DNA of 64,000 nt from JBFXAM01 sp050184295 (GTDB taxonomy: Bacteria; Planctomycetota; Phycisphaerae; UBA1845; Fen-1342), in contig JBFXAM010000009.1 in assembly GCA_050184295.1 (NCBI GenBank), forward strand, positions 4,587 to 68,586, written 5' to 3'. The number at the start of each line of letters is the position of its first letter. The stretch's first letter is position 1. The translations under genes were made by a program, and so were the position numbers. Below, in pieces: positions 26,705-35,305 of the stretch. The notes beneath the pieces are model-generated. The model ran no database searches and had not been told where the DNA came from. It saw only the letters and a list, made by a program, of their open reading frames with translations.

Positions 26705-29034
26705 CGCGAAACCTCCGCCAGGTCCGGCGTGCTCGACGCGACGCGGGCCGCGGCCGCGGGTGCGGTGCGGGGGCCCGTCGCCGCCAGCGCTTGCTGCTTG
26801 CGCCGGCGGATCAGCACGGGCTTGACGTAAAACGCATAGAGGCAGCCGACCGGGATGAAGATGCAGCCGAGGATCATCGGCCAGATGCCATAGCGATTGC
26901 CGACGCCGAGGATGGTCCACTCCCAGTGCGGATCGCGGCTGGGCGCGCCGCTCTGAAAGAGCGTCCACGGGCCGAAGGTAAACGTCTGGTTCGTGTAGAC
27001 CGCGCCGTCGCGCGGGCGGTCGTCGCCGCGGGCGAGCGCGACAAAGTCGCTCCGCCACGATTCGACGGACGTGCGGCCGGGGAAGAACTTCACGCTGAGC
27101 TTCTTGAGCGCGAGCTGCCCGACGAGGTCGTGCGCGACGCGCGAGTAGAGCAGTTCGTAGTCCTGGCCGTCGGGGCCGGTGACAACGGTTGGGCGTGGGT
27201 CGTGGTGCGGGTAGGCGCTGAACGCGGCCCACTCGGTTTGTGTCCAGCCGGCGTGTGCGTCGCGGCCGCTGAGTTGCAGACGAATGACGGACGGCTGACG
27301 CCCGAGGTTCGGGCGGCGGATGCTGAGCGGCGTGACGACGGGCGTGTTGGCGGGCCGCGCCCGCGCGAACGTCCCGCGGTTCGCGAAGCTCACCGGTGTG
27401 CCGAACACGTCGACGCGGATCTGCGCGCCGTCGGCGAATTCCTGCTGCTGGAGCCGGCCGGTGTGATCGAAGAACGCGAACTGCGGGGGGCAGCGCCGGC
27501 ACTCGCGCGGGCCGGCGACCACCGCCAGCCAGCCGCCCGGCGCGCCGCGGTAACGCAGCACGAGATTGGCGTCGAGCGGCTCGCGGTGACGCTGGCCGGC
27601 GGCGTCGATGTCCTGGTTGAACCGCGGGAAGCGCTGAATCACCGAGCGGTTGAAGGTCGTCTCGCCGCGCGTCACGTCGACCGACAGCATGGGAGAGCTC
27701 GCGCCCTCGAACCCCGGCGACATGAGCGGCCACGACGGCGAATAGCTCTTCACGGTCAGCTGATAGTCGGTTCCCTCGATCGCGATCGTCTGGCCTTCGG
27801 ACACCGCGAAGCGGCGCCGCAGCGGCGGGTCCGCGATCTCAACCGTCAGCTCGTGCGGACCTTCGAGCGAACGCAGGTACTCGTTGCGCGCTTCGTCCGA
27901 CTCACACCACACGAACTCCAGCGGAACGCCGGTCGCCAGCAGCGAATCGCGCGGCGTCGCGAAGAGCGCCTGTTGCAGGTTGCGGCCCTCGACGCCGATG
28001 TCGATGTTCAGTGCCGCGGGGGCGGTTTCGTCGTCGACGGCGAGCGCGGTCGCCTGGAGGTGGGAGACGTAAGGCAGGTAGCCGGTGACCTGGACGTCGA
28101 AAGGCAACTCGGGCGTCTCGAGCTTGATCGGCAGGCGCCAGTGCTCGAACCAACTGGTGGGAATCTGCAATCCGAGGAAACTGAGGTGAGGCCACGTGCG
28201 TTTCGACGCGACGCGCGTGCCGCTGGTGTCGACAATCGGCGGGCCGCCGGGCAGGAACCGCTCGCGGTGCGTCGGCAGACCGGGGATGGGTGTGGAGCGC
28301 TGCGCGCTCTCGGGCGCCCCGAGCGGTCGGTAATAAAGCGCTGCGTGCTCGTTGTCGAAGAACCGCGTCTCGGGCTCGAACGACGCGAGCCGCAGGCCGA
28401 GCCGGTCGCTGATCGGCGTCACGGGCACCTGTCGGCCGGTCAGCTCGACCTCGCGGGGCGCTTCGTTGCCGATCTCGACTCGCACGCGTGCGCCGTTCAC
28501 CGCGTGCAGGCCGTCGGTCTGCGTGTTCACGACGGTGAGGCGGATGTTGCCGCCGATGCCGGGCGCGAACGTCGACCACGTGGCGTTCGGTTCCGCGAGC
28601 ACTTGTCCGACGGGGCGGCTGGCGGCGCCGAGGGTCACGAGCTCGACCTTCGGCGAGAAGAGCATCGTGTCGCCTTCGATCTTGTTGCCGAAATACCAGA
28701 CCGAGCCGCCGACGAGCAGGATGAGGCCGGTGTGAACGGTGAGCACGCCGAGGTTCGTGAGATTCCAGCGGATGCGCCGCCATGTCGCCACGATCATCGT
28801 CGTGCAGAACAGGGCCGTAAGCAGGACGAATGACCAGTGCCTGAAAATCTCCATCTCGGACATCTCAAGCGCGCCGCGCACCTGCGGCAGCGCCGACGCG
28901 ACCGACGCGTAGATGAGAATCAGCGTCAGGAGGACGACGCCGAAGCGAATGCTCGAGAACAGGCGCAGAACGGCGTTGGGGCCGGTGCGGCGGGGGGATT
29001 CGGTGGACTGGATGATCATGTTGAGCGCATCCAT
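26701..29034 (-). CDS. resB: ResB/CcsB-like cytochrome c biogenesis protein
   Basis: A 777-residue partner of CcsA. Helices are seen at the N-terminus (FGVVLLTLILIYASVASALP, HWSFVLLTALFCTTMIV, LGVLTVHTGLILLVGGSVWYF) and one before the C-terminus (YGIWPMILGCIFIPVGCLYAFYV), enclosing a periplasmic domain of over 550 residues, longer than classic ResB. A CRRCPPQF segment in that domain carries a CxxC pair that could take part in thiol or haem chemistry. The start is ATG 29034; a strong ribosome site is not visible. First gene of a three-gene operon with ccsA and the propeller protein. Assignment rests on topology, neighbourhood and general similarity. Confidence 0.82.
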   Translation of the reverse strand: MDALNMIIQSTESPRRTGPNAVLRLFSSIRFGVVLLTLILIYASVASALPQVRGALEMSEMEIFRHWSFVLLTALFCTTMIVATWRRIRWNLTNLGVLTVHTGLILLVGGSVWYFGNKIEGDTMLFSPKVELVTLGAASRPVGQVLAEPNATWSTFAPGIGGNIRLTVVNTQTDGLHAVNGARVRVEIGNEAPREVELTGRQVPVTPISDRLGLRLASFEPETRFFDNEHAALYYRPLGAPESAQRSTPIPGLPTHRERFLPGGPPIVDTSGTRVASKRTWPHLSFLGLQIPTSWFEHWRLPIKLETPELPFDVQVTGYLPYVSHLQATALAVDDETAPAALNIDIGVEGRNLQQALFATPRDSLLATGVPLEFVWCESDEARNEYLRSLEGPHELTVEIADPPLRRRFAVSEGQTIAIEGTDYQLTVKSYSPSWPLMSPGFEGASSPMLSVDVTRGETTFNRSVIQRFPRFNQDIDAAGQRHREPLDANLVLRYRGAPGGWLAVVAGPRECRRCPPQFAFFDHTGRLQQQEFADGAQIRVDVFGTPVSFANRGTFARARPANTPVVTPLSIRRPNLGRQPSVIRLQLSGRDAHAGWTQTEWAAFSAYPHHDPRPTVVTGPDGQDYELLYSRVAHDLVGQLALKKLSVKFFPGRTSVESWRSDFVALARGDDRPRDGAVYTNQTFTFGPWTLFQSGAPSRDPHWEWTILGVGNRYGIWPMILGCIFIPVGCLYAFYVKPVLIRRRKQQALAATGPRTAPAAAARVASSTPDLAEVSR

Positions 29035-29174
29035 CGATCGGGTTCAGGGAGTCTTCGCTGGCGCGCGCGCTGCCCGCCGCGGAAGCGGTCATTCGCACGC
29101 GTCGCGGCCGGACGCTTCCATCGCCCGATTATAGGGGCTAGCCGCCGCGTCGCCGACTCCGCGAGGGGGCGGAT

Positions 29175-30353
29175 CTACGCGTTTGCGAACCACGCTTGTG
29201 CGGATTGCCGCAGGTTTGTCGCGGTCGCGGCGAGTACCTCCGCGCCCGGCGGTCCCGGCGGCGAGACCGCCAGAATCGCTTGCAGCCCGAAGTGGTCCGC
29301 GAAATCGGCGAGCGACGCGCTCGCCGGCGGGTCGGCGGCGCCCACGAACGCGACACAGGGCACGCCGGCGCGGCGCGCCGCGGCCGCGACGTACCCGACG
29401 ACCTTCCCGCGCCGCGACGAGGCGTCGAGACGACCCTCGCCGGTGACGCACGCGTCGCAGCCGCGCAGCCGCACGTCGAGCCGGGCGGCGGCGGCGATGG
29501 TTTCGACTCCGGAGGCGAGCGTCGCGCCCGCGGCGGCGAGCGCGGCGGGCAGGCCGCCAGCGGCGCCCGCGCCGGGCAGCGCGCGGACATCGCGTCCGGT
29601 CGCGCGCCGAAGCACGTCCGCCCAATGCTCGAGCTCCGCTTCGAGCTGTTCGACTTGCGCGGACGTGGCGCCCTTCTGCGGTCCAAAGACGCGGGCCGCG
29701 CCCAGCGGGCCGACCAGCGGCGATGAGACGTCGGTAAGCACGATGATCTCAGCCGCGCCGGCGGGCGCCGCTGGATCCGGCGCGGCGTCGGCAGCGACCG
29801 CGTCCGTGGGCGGCGCGGGAGCGACAATTCTTGCCACGCCGCGCAGGTCGCTGCCGGTGAGCGGGTCTTCGAAGGCGGCGCCGCCGGCGTCGAGCGCCCG
29901 CCAGCCGAGCGCCTGGAGACATCCAGCGCCGCCATCGATCGTCGCCGATCCACCGACCGCGACCAGCACCCGGCGCGCACCGCTCGCGAGCGCGAGACGC
30001 ATGAGTTCGCCGACGCCGTACGAGGTCGTGCGCGTCGGATCGCGCTCGGCCGGCGTGAGCAGCCAGAGCCCGGCGACCTGTGCCATTTCGATGATTGCGG
30101 TGTGCGCGTCGGGCGTGATCCACCACGGCGCAAGCCGGATCCGTCCGACCGGGTCGCGGGCGCGCGATTCGCGCCGCGCGGCGCCAAGCGCCTGCGCGAG
30201 CAGCGGACCCGAGCCGTCGCCGCCGTCCGCGAGCGGACACAGGTCGATCGCGGCGTCGGGGCGCGCGGCGCGGATGCCGGCGGCGAGCGCGTCGGCCACG
30301 GCGGAGGCGTCGAGCGCTTCCTTGAACTTGTCGGGTGCGACGAGGATTCTCAT
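29175..30353 (-). CDS. glxK: Glycerate 2-kinase
   Basis: Phosphorylates D-glycerate with ATP in glyoxylate or serine-derived carbon recovery. The 392-residue protein opens with MRILVAPDKFKEALDAS, characteristic of the GlxK/GarK family, and has CPLADGGDGS, the GLWLLTPAERDPTRTTSYGVGEL segment, VAVGGSATIDGGAG and VTGEGRLDASSRRGKVV. Its ATG overlaps the stop of lpxA (ATGA), so expression is coupled to lipid A synthesis, an odd pairing with no metabolic reason I know of. Family length is 375-400. Confidence 0.93.
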   Translation of the reverse strand: MRILVAPDKFKEALDASAVADALAAGIRAARPDAAIDLCPLADGGDGSGPLLAQALGAARRESRARDPVGRIRLAPWWITPDAHTAIIEMAQVAGLWLLTPAERDPTRTTSYGVGELMRLALASGARRVLVAVGGSATIDGGAGCLQALGWRALDAGGAAFEDPLTGSDLRGVARIVAPAPPTDAVAADAAPDPAAPAGAAEIIVLTDVSSPLVGPLGAARVFGPQKGATSAQVEQLEAELEHWADVLRRATGRDVRALPGAGAAGGLPAALAAAGATLASGVETIAAAARLDVRLRGCDACVTGEGRLDASSRRGKVVGYVAAAARRAGVPCVAFVGAADPPASASLADFADHFGLQAILAVSPPGPPGAEVLAATATNLRQSAQAWFANA

Positions 30354-31159
30354 TCGTCGGATTCGTTCGCAACCGGCGCGGAACGTCCGCGATAGGCCGC
30401 GAAGCCGCGCTTCGACGGGGCCCGCAGGAACGCGAGAAACTCCCGCCCCGGCGCGGTTTGGACGAGCGCCGCGATGCGCTCGGTCGCTTCCGCGGGCGGC
30501 AGCGCCGCGCGGTAGAACAAGCGGTAACACTCGCGCAGCTCGGCCCGCTCGGCGGCCGAGACGCCGGCGCGGCGCAGCCCGATCACGTTGATCGTCGTCG
30601 GTCCGTTCGGGCCGAGCAGTACGAACGGCGGTATGTCGCGGGTGACGCGGAGCTGTCCGCCGAGCATGGCCAGCTTGCCGATCCGACAGAACTGGTGAAT
30701 CGCTGTGTTGCCGCTCAAGAACGCGCCGTCGCCGACCTCGACATGGCCGGCGAGCAGCGCGCCGTTGGCCAGTTTCACGTCGTCGCCTACGCGGCAGTTG
30801 TGTGCGATGTGCGAATTCGCCATCAGGAAGCAGCGCCGTCCGACGACCGTGGTGCTGCCCGGCGTGGTGCCGCGGTGGATCGTCACCCCTTCGCGGATGA
30901 GGCAGTCGTCGCCGATCTGCACATACGTCGGCGCGCCTTCGAATTTGAGATCCTGCGGCGGCCCGCCGAGCACGGCGTTGGGATGAACCTGGCAGCGCGC
31001 GCCGAGCGAGGTGTTCACGTCGATGAACGTGTGGGCGTGCAGGACGCACTCGGCGCCAATCGCCGCGTTCGCCTGAACGATCGCATAGGGGCCGACCGTG
31101 GCGCTCGGGTCGATTTGCGCGGACGGATCAACGATCGCGGTCGGGTGAATGCGGGTCAT
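30350..31159 (-). CDS. lpxA: UDP-N-acetylglucosamine acyltransferase LpxA
   Basis: First step of lipid A synthesis: acylates UDP-GlcNAc at O-3 using acyl-ACP. The 269-residue protein is a left-handed beta helix of hexapeptide repeats (IHPTAIV, IGDDCLI, VGDDVKL, VGDGAFL), with the catalytic histidine in SHIAHNC (His120, matching His125 of E. coli) and GGPPQDLKF and GLRRAGVS typical of LpxA. A helical C-terminal domain ends with a charged tail. Its presence implies a lipopolysaccharide outer membrane. ATG 31159 is chosen by family alignment; its ribosome site is weak. The rest of the lpx pathway is outside the window. Confidence 0.95.
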   Translation of the reverse strand: MTRIHPTAIVDPSAQIDPSATVGPYAIVQANAAIGAECVLHAHTFIDVNTSLGARCQVHPNAVLGGPPQDLKFEGAPTYVQIGDDCLIREGVTIHRGTTPGSTTVVGRRCFLMANSHIAHNCRVGDDVKLANGALLAGHVEVGDGAFLSGNTAIHQFCRIGKLAMLGGQLRVTRDIPPFVLLGPNGPTTINVIGLRRAGVSAAERAELRECYRLFYRAALPPAEATERIAALVQTAPGREFLAFLRAPSKRGFAAYRGRSAPVANESDE

Positions 31160-31326
31160 GCCGGTTGCCGCTCGCCGGTGCTCTGCAACGCCGCGTTGCT
31201 GCGCCGCGCGTCGGTGTCGGCGTCTGCGGCGGCGGATCGGCGCGGGGCTGCGCGCGGTGGGTCGGGACAGGCGGCTCGGGCGGCGTGCTCTGCACTGTGC
31301 ATGCTGCAACTCCGTTTCGTCACGGA

Positions 31327-32052
31327 TTACTTCGCGCTGCGCAACAGGAGCGCTTTCATCTCCGCGACCGCCGCCCGCAGACCTGTGAACACCGCCCGCG
31401 AGACGATGCTGTGGCCGATGTTGAATTCGCAGAACCCGCGGATCGCCGCCACCGGCTCGACGTTACGATAAGTGAGCCCGTGCCCGGCGTGCACCACGAG
31501 CCCGTGCTCCTCGCCGATCGAGACGCCGCGCGCCAGTAGCTCCAGCGCGTCGCGCTGCCGGGCGGCCGATTTCGCGTGCGCGTAGCCGCCGGTCCACAGC
31601 TCGACGGCGTCGAACCCGCAGGCCGCGCTTGCGGCGATCTGGTCCGGCTGCGGCTCGATGAAGGCGCTGGCCTCGATGCCGGCGTTTTTCAGCTTTTTCA
31701 CGACGGGTGCGATTTTCGCGCGCAGGCGGACGACATCGAGCCCGCCTTCGGTCGTGAGTTCCTCGCGGCGCTCGGGCACGAGCGTGCACTGGTCCGGCTT
31801 CAGCTTCAACCCGATCCGCACAATCTCGGGTCGGATCGACATCTCCATGTTGAGGCGCGTTGCGACCGTGCGCTTCAGCACTTCCGCGTCGCGGTCGTTC
31901 ACGTGTCGGCGGTCTTCGCGCAGGTGAAACGTGATGTTGTCCGCACCGCCCAGCTCCGCTTCCACCGCCGCCCAGACGGGGTCGGGCTCGTCGGTGCGAC
32001 GGGCCTGACGGATGGTGGCGACATGGTCGATGTTGACGCCGAGCTTGATCAT
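31327..32052 (-). CDS. pdxJ: Pyridoxine 5'-phosphate synthase
   Basis: Condenses 1-deoxy-D-xylulose 5-phosphate with 3-amino-2-oxopropyl phosphate to give pyridoxine 5'-phosphate (vitamin B6). The 241-residue TIM barrel shows the family signatures GVNIDHVATIRQARRT, ITFHLREDRRHV, NMEMS, LVPERREELTTEGGLD, FIEPQPDQI and VHAGHGLTY. The active-site histidines and glutamate are present. ATG 32052 follows GAGGAG. It lies 167 bases upstream of lpxA on the same strand and may share transcription with it. Confidence 0.97.
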   Translation of the reverse strand: MIKLGVNIDHVATIRQARRTDEPDPVWAAVEAELGGADNITFHLREDRRHVNDRDAEVLKRTVATRLNMEMSIRPEIVRIGLKLKPDQCTLVPERREELTTEGGLDVVRLRAKIAPVVKKLKNAGIEASAFIEPQPDQIAASAACGFDAVELWTGGYAHAKSAARQRDALELLARGVSIGEEHGLVVHAGHGLTYRNVEPVAAIRGFCEFNIGHSIVSRAVFTGLRAAVAEMKALLLRSAK

Positions 32053-32402
32053 GCAACTCCTCGCGCGGGGTCCGGGCGCCGCGTACGCCGAGTATGCTAA
32101 CGCGGCGGCGCGGAAAGCGTGGTGTGGAGTAGTACGGGCGCGGGTCGCGCGGGTTCGCAGGCGCGTGCATCGTCCGCTGTGACGGGATCCGGGGTGCCGC
32201 GCGCCGGCGGGCGGTTCAGCACTGGGCGCGGCACCGTCCCTTGGGGGCGCGCCCCTCGGCGATGCGCGACGCGCGGAAGCGGTGCGTGTGCCAGCGCGGA
32301 AGCGACCGACGCGCTGCGCACGTATCTGCCGGGGGGCGAACGCACTACACTTTGGAGCCCCGGGGTCGGCGTCTCGACCCGAACGGACAGGAGACCGATG
32401 AC
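32053..32402. other. Divergent gap, no gene
   Basis: 350 bases between pdxJ and a plus-strand membrane protein. A TACACT near 32346-32351 is a possible -10 for the plus strand; nothing else is clear. Confidence 0.35.
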
Positions 32403-32885
32403 ATGGACATCGCGGCGTACCTGATTCACGTCGTGCACATCTTCGCCGCCGTTCTCGCGGGCGGGGCGATTTTTCATTCGTTACTGGCGGTGAGGCCGGC
32501 GCTGGCGGGCGTCGACGAGACGCAGCGGGCGGGCATTTCGCGCGAGCTCGCCCGGCGGTGGTTCATCATCGTGCAGGTGCTGATCGCACTGTTGCTGGTG
32601 ACTGGGCTGCTGAACTTCGTGCTGATTAAAGCCCCGCTTTACCGCGGCCATCCGCACGCCGGCGTGTATCACACCCTGTTCGGCGTGAAGTTCGTGCTGG
32701 CGCTGGGCGTGTTTCACGTGGCGACGGTGCTGGCGCTGCCGGGCGCGAAGGGTGACCGCTACCGGGCGAAAGCGGGCTTCTGGTTGCCCTATGCGGCGGT
32801 GCTGGTGACGCTGGTGATCATCGTCGCGAGCGTGCTGTACAGCTTCACGCGCTTCTGGGGCGAGCCGGCGGCGACGGCGCCGTGA
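32403..32885 (+). CDS. Four-helix inner-membrane protein of unknown function
   Basis: A 160-residue integral membrane protein with four helices: LIHVVHIFAAVLAGGAIFHSLL, FIIVQVLIALLLVTGLLNFVL, TLFGVKFVLALGVFHVATVLAL and LPYAAVLVTLVIIVASVLYSF. Histidines in helices 1 and 3 (HVVHIFAA, GVFHVAT) face the membrane interior, as in small b-type cytochromes or CopD-like proteins, but family membership is not certain. ATG 32403 has GGAGA nine bases upstream. Confidence 0.7.
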   Translation: MDIAAYLIHVVHIFAAVLAGGAIFHSLLAVRPALAGVDETQRAGISRELARRWFIIVQVLIALLLVTGLLNFVLIKAPLYRGHPHAGVYHTLFGVKFVLALGVFHVATVLALPGAKGDRYRAKAGFWLPYAAVLVTLVIIVASVLYSFTRFWGEPAATAP

Positions 32886-33162
32886 CGGGATAGGCGGCAG
32901 TGGCGCCGAACGACTGCGCGACGAGCGATTTCCGACCGTCGCTGGGTCGTTGGTGTGTCGAGCGGGGCCTTGCGAGGCTGCCGCGACTGAACCGTCGCAG
33001 GCGACGATCGTACGTTGATCGGCGGCACGCGTCCGGACGGCACGGCGAAAGGCCGCCGCGCGCTACGCACGTCCACTGATCCAATCGTCGCGGCGCGTGG
33101 CGCGGCGAAGCGGCGGCCCACCGGTGGGGGGACGCAGCGGGGTGAACTTGGGAGGCAACGCG

Positions 33163-34491
33163 ATGCACTCTTCGCGCTTATTTCGGCGCCGCGTCGGCGG
33201 GCCGCAAACCGGCGTAGGCGCATTGTCAGGAGCCGAGCGGGGCGTGCGATGCAGCGCCCAGCGGCGGACGGAGATTCGGGTGGCGTTGCTGCTCGCCGCC
33301 GGCGTGCTGCAGGGCGGCGCTACGGCACGCGCACAAGTCGCGCTGACCGCGCTTGGCGATCTGCCGGGCGGTGAGTTTCGAAGCGCGGCGACTGCCGTGA
33401 GCGGCAACGGGCGCGTCGTTGTTGGGCGCGGCTCGTCTATCGCGGGGCCGATCGAAGAAGCGTGGCTGCGGATCGTGGGGGCTCCACTCACCGGGTTGGG
33501 CGATTTACCGGGCGGGCCGTTCCAGAGTCGGGCGACCGGCATCAGTGCCGACGGATTGACAGTGGTGGGTCAGGGCTGGTCGGATTCGGGTCCGGAAGCG
33601 TTCCAGTGGCGCGCGGGCCAGGGGATGATCGGTCTCGGCGACTTGCCCGGCGGGCCGTTCGCGAGCGAAGCAGCGGCGGTCAGCGCCGACGGCGCGATTG
33701 TTGTCGGCTACGGGCGGGCCGCCGATGGATTCGAGGCATTTCGGTGGAGCGAGGCCGACGGAATGGTCGGCCTCGGGCGATTGCCCGGAGGTTTCGCGGA
33801 GAGCTACGGGCTAGCGGTGAGTGCGGACGGCCGCATCGTCGTCGGCGCGAGCTCATCCGCGATCGGATTACAGGCATTTCTCTGGACCGCGGTCGGTGGC
33901 ATGCAAGCCCTTGGCGACCTGCCCGGCGGGCCGGTCGAAAGCGGCGCGCGCGATGTGAGTGCCGACGGCAGGATCGCGGTCGGTGGGGCGCGGTCAGCGC
34001 TCGGCCCGGAGGCGTTTCGCTGGATCGAGGGGCGCGGGATGACCGGCCTCGGGGATTTGCCAGGTGGCGAGTTCTTCAGCGTAGCGCACGCTGTCAGCGG
34101 AGACGGCCGGGTGGTCGTCGGCGCATCGGCGACTGCGCTCGGCCACGAGGCATTTCACTGGACCGACTCGGGCAGCATGGAGCGTCTGTGGGACGTGCTC
34201 GTGACGCGCGGCGTTGATCCCGCCTCCGACGGCTGGTCGATCCTGAGCGAAGCGGCATCCGTGAGTGCCGACGGCAACCTAATCGTCGGGTTCGGGCTGC
34301 GGCATGGCAACCGCGAGGCCTTTGCCGCCGCCATTCCGGAGCCGTGCACCCTGTCGCTCGCGCTGGCAGCCCTTCTCACTCTCGCCGGCCCGGCGCGGCA
34401 GGTCGTTGACGCCGCGGATCGCGTCGGGCGAGCACCCGCCGCATCGCGCGCGCCAATCGAACAGCACGCGGGCATGAACTTTCATGCATGA
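33163..34491 (+). CDS. HAF-repeat extracellular protein with PEP-CTERM-like tail
   Basis: A 442-residue secreted protein. ATG 33163 has GGGAGG and a signal peptide ends near ATARAQV. It holds six full repeats of about 48 residues, each beginning LGDLPGG and containing VSADGRIVVG, plus a seventh partial unit: the HAF repeat family of probable extracellular beta structures. Near the C-terminus IPEPCTLSLALAALLTLAG looks like a PEP-CTERM sorting signal, recognised by an exosortase, but instead of ending in a few arginines the frame runs on about 35 more residues to a stop that overlaps the next gene. Exosortase is not in the window. Confidence 0.8.
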   Translation: MHSSRLFRRRVGGPQTGVGALSGAERGVRCSAQRRTEIRVALLLAAGVLQGGATARAQVALTALGDLPGGEFRSAATAVSGNGRVVVGRGSSIAGPIEEAWLRIVGAPLTGLGDLPGGPFQSRATGISADGLTVVGQGWSDSGPEAFQWRAGQGMIGLGDLPGGPFASEAAAVSADGAIVVGYGRAADGFEAFRWSEADGMVGLGRLPGGFAESYGLAVSADGRIVVGASSSAIGLQAFLWTAVGGMQALGDLPGGPVESGARDVSADGRIAVGGARSALGPEAFRWIEGRGMTGLGDLPGGEFFSVAHAVSGDGRVVVGASATALGHEAFHWTDSGSMERLWDVLVTRGVDPASDGWSILSEAASVSADGNLIVGFGLRHGNREAFAAAIPEPCTLSLALAALLTLAGPARQVVDAADRVGRAPAASRAPIEQHAGMNFHA

Positions 34492-35147
34492 CTCCGACGG
34501 CGCACGCGATCGTGCTGTTCGTAGTTCCGGCGGCGGTCGCGTTCTGGTTGCTGGTGCTCAAGCGTCGCGTGCCGACGGCGCGTCAGTTCGGGGCCGCGTT
34601 CGGGCTGGCATCACTCGGTACGCTCGCCGCGCCGATGTTCAACCACCAATTGTGCCTGGAGGGTGAGCCGCGCAATCAGTGGATCCTGCTCGGGCCGTGT
34701 CTGCTACTCGTGCTGGCGCTTGCTCGCTCGGCGGCGTGGCGGCGGATTCTGGGCGGATGCGTGTTTGTCGGAATGATGGGACTTTCCTGTCACTTCACCG
34801 ACATCGTGCACACACTGGGCTGGACCGGCAACCCCGTCTGGGACGGCTTGCCGGCCGTGGGGCTATCGTCGTTGCAGGGTTCGCTTTCGTTGGCCGTCCT
34901 GGAACGGGATGGTCAGGACGCTGAGATTCCCGCGGGGTGGGTGCGCGAATCGCCAGCGTGGAGTGCCCTGGACGACTACGCTCGACGCGCGCCGCGCGCA
35001 CGTCGGCAGGTTCGGGCGGTGTGGCACTCGCCGCTGACGGGACTCTACCGATACCCGACGATTGCGCAGGACTACTGGTGTCCCGGCGGGCCGGCGCACG
35101 ACGCGATCGAGCGCATCGAGCGGCGCGACCGACGGCGCAGGCCGTGA
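34488..35147 (+). CDS. Membrane protein coupled to the HAF-repeat gene
   Basis: A 219-residue protein of unknown family. About four hydrophobic helices occupy the first 120 residues (AIVLFVVPAAVAFWLLVL, FGAAFGLASLGTLAAPMF, WILLGPCLLLVLALA, ILGGCVFVGMMGLSC); the remaining 90 residues are soluble, with WHSPLTGLYRYPTIAQDYWC. The ATG overlaps the upstream stop (ATGA), so it is translated with the HAF-repeat protein and may help its export or anchoring, by position only. Confidence 0.65.
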   Translation: MTPTAHAIVLFVVPAAVAFWLLVLKRRVPTARQFGAAFGLASLGTLAAPMFNHQLCLEGEPRNQWILLGPCLLLVLALARSAAWRRILGGCVFVGMMGLSCHFTDIVHTLGWTGNPVWDGLPAVGLSSLQGSLSLAVLERDGQDAEIPAGWVRESPAWSALDDYARRAPRARRQVRAVWHSPLTGLYRYPTIAQDYWCPGGPAHDAIERIERRDRRRRP

Positions 35148-35205
35148 TTCACGCCCGGTGCGACTGGCGGCAGTGGGTCCGTTTCGCGAAAAAGTGAATT
35201 TGAAA

Positions 35206-35302
35206 GGGTGGTACGGGCGTCTCGCCCGTTCGTGCGGCAGACACGGGCGAGACGCCCGTACCACCCAAACCAACATGAACGGGCGAGACGCCCGTGCCAC
35301 CC
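35206..35302. repeat. Three copies of the GTGGCAC/TACGGGCG hairpin repeat
   Basis: Copies at 35206-35230 (plus), 35241-35266 and 35278-35302 (both inverted) share the core GGTGG(T/C)ACGGGCGTCTCG and fold on themselves (ACGGGCG/CGCCCGT). They fill the convergent gap between the membrane-protein gene and paaK, the last copy ending four bases from the paaK stop codon. They could double as a terminator for either gene. Similar units occur at 51346 and 52057. Confidence 0.85.
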
Positions 35303-35305
35303 GGA

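Noticed and set aside
35206..35302. Inverted repeats as ends of an insertion sequence
   Set aside because: No transposase frame lies between or near them; they are short self-folding units.
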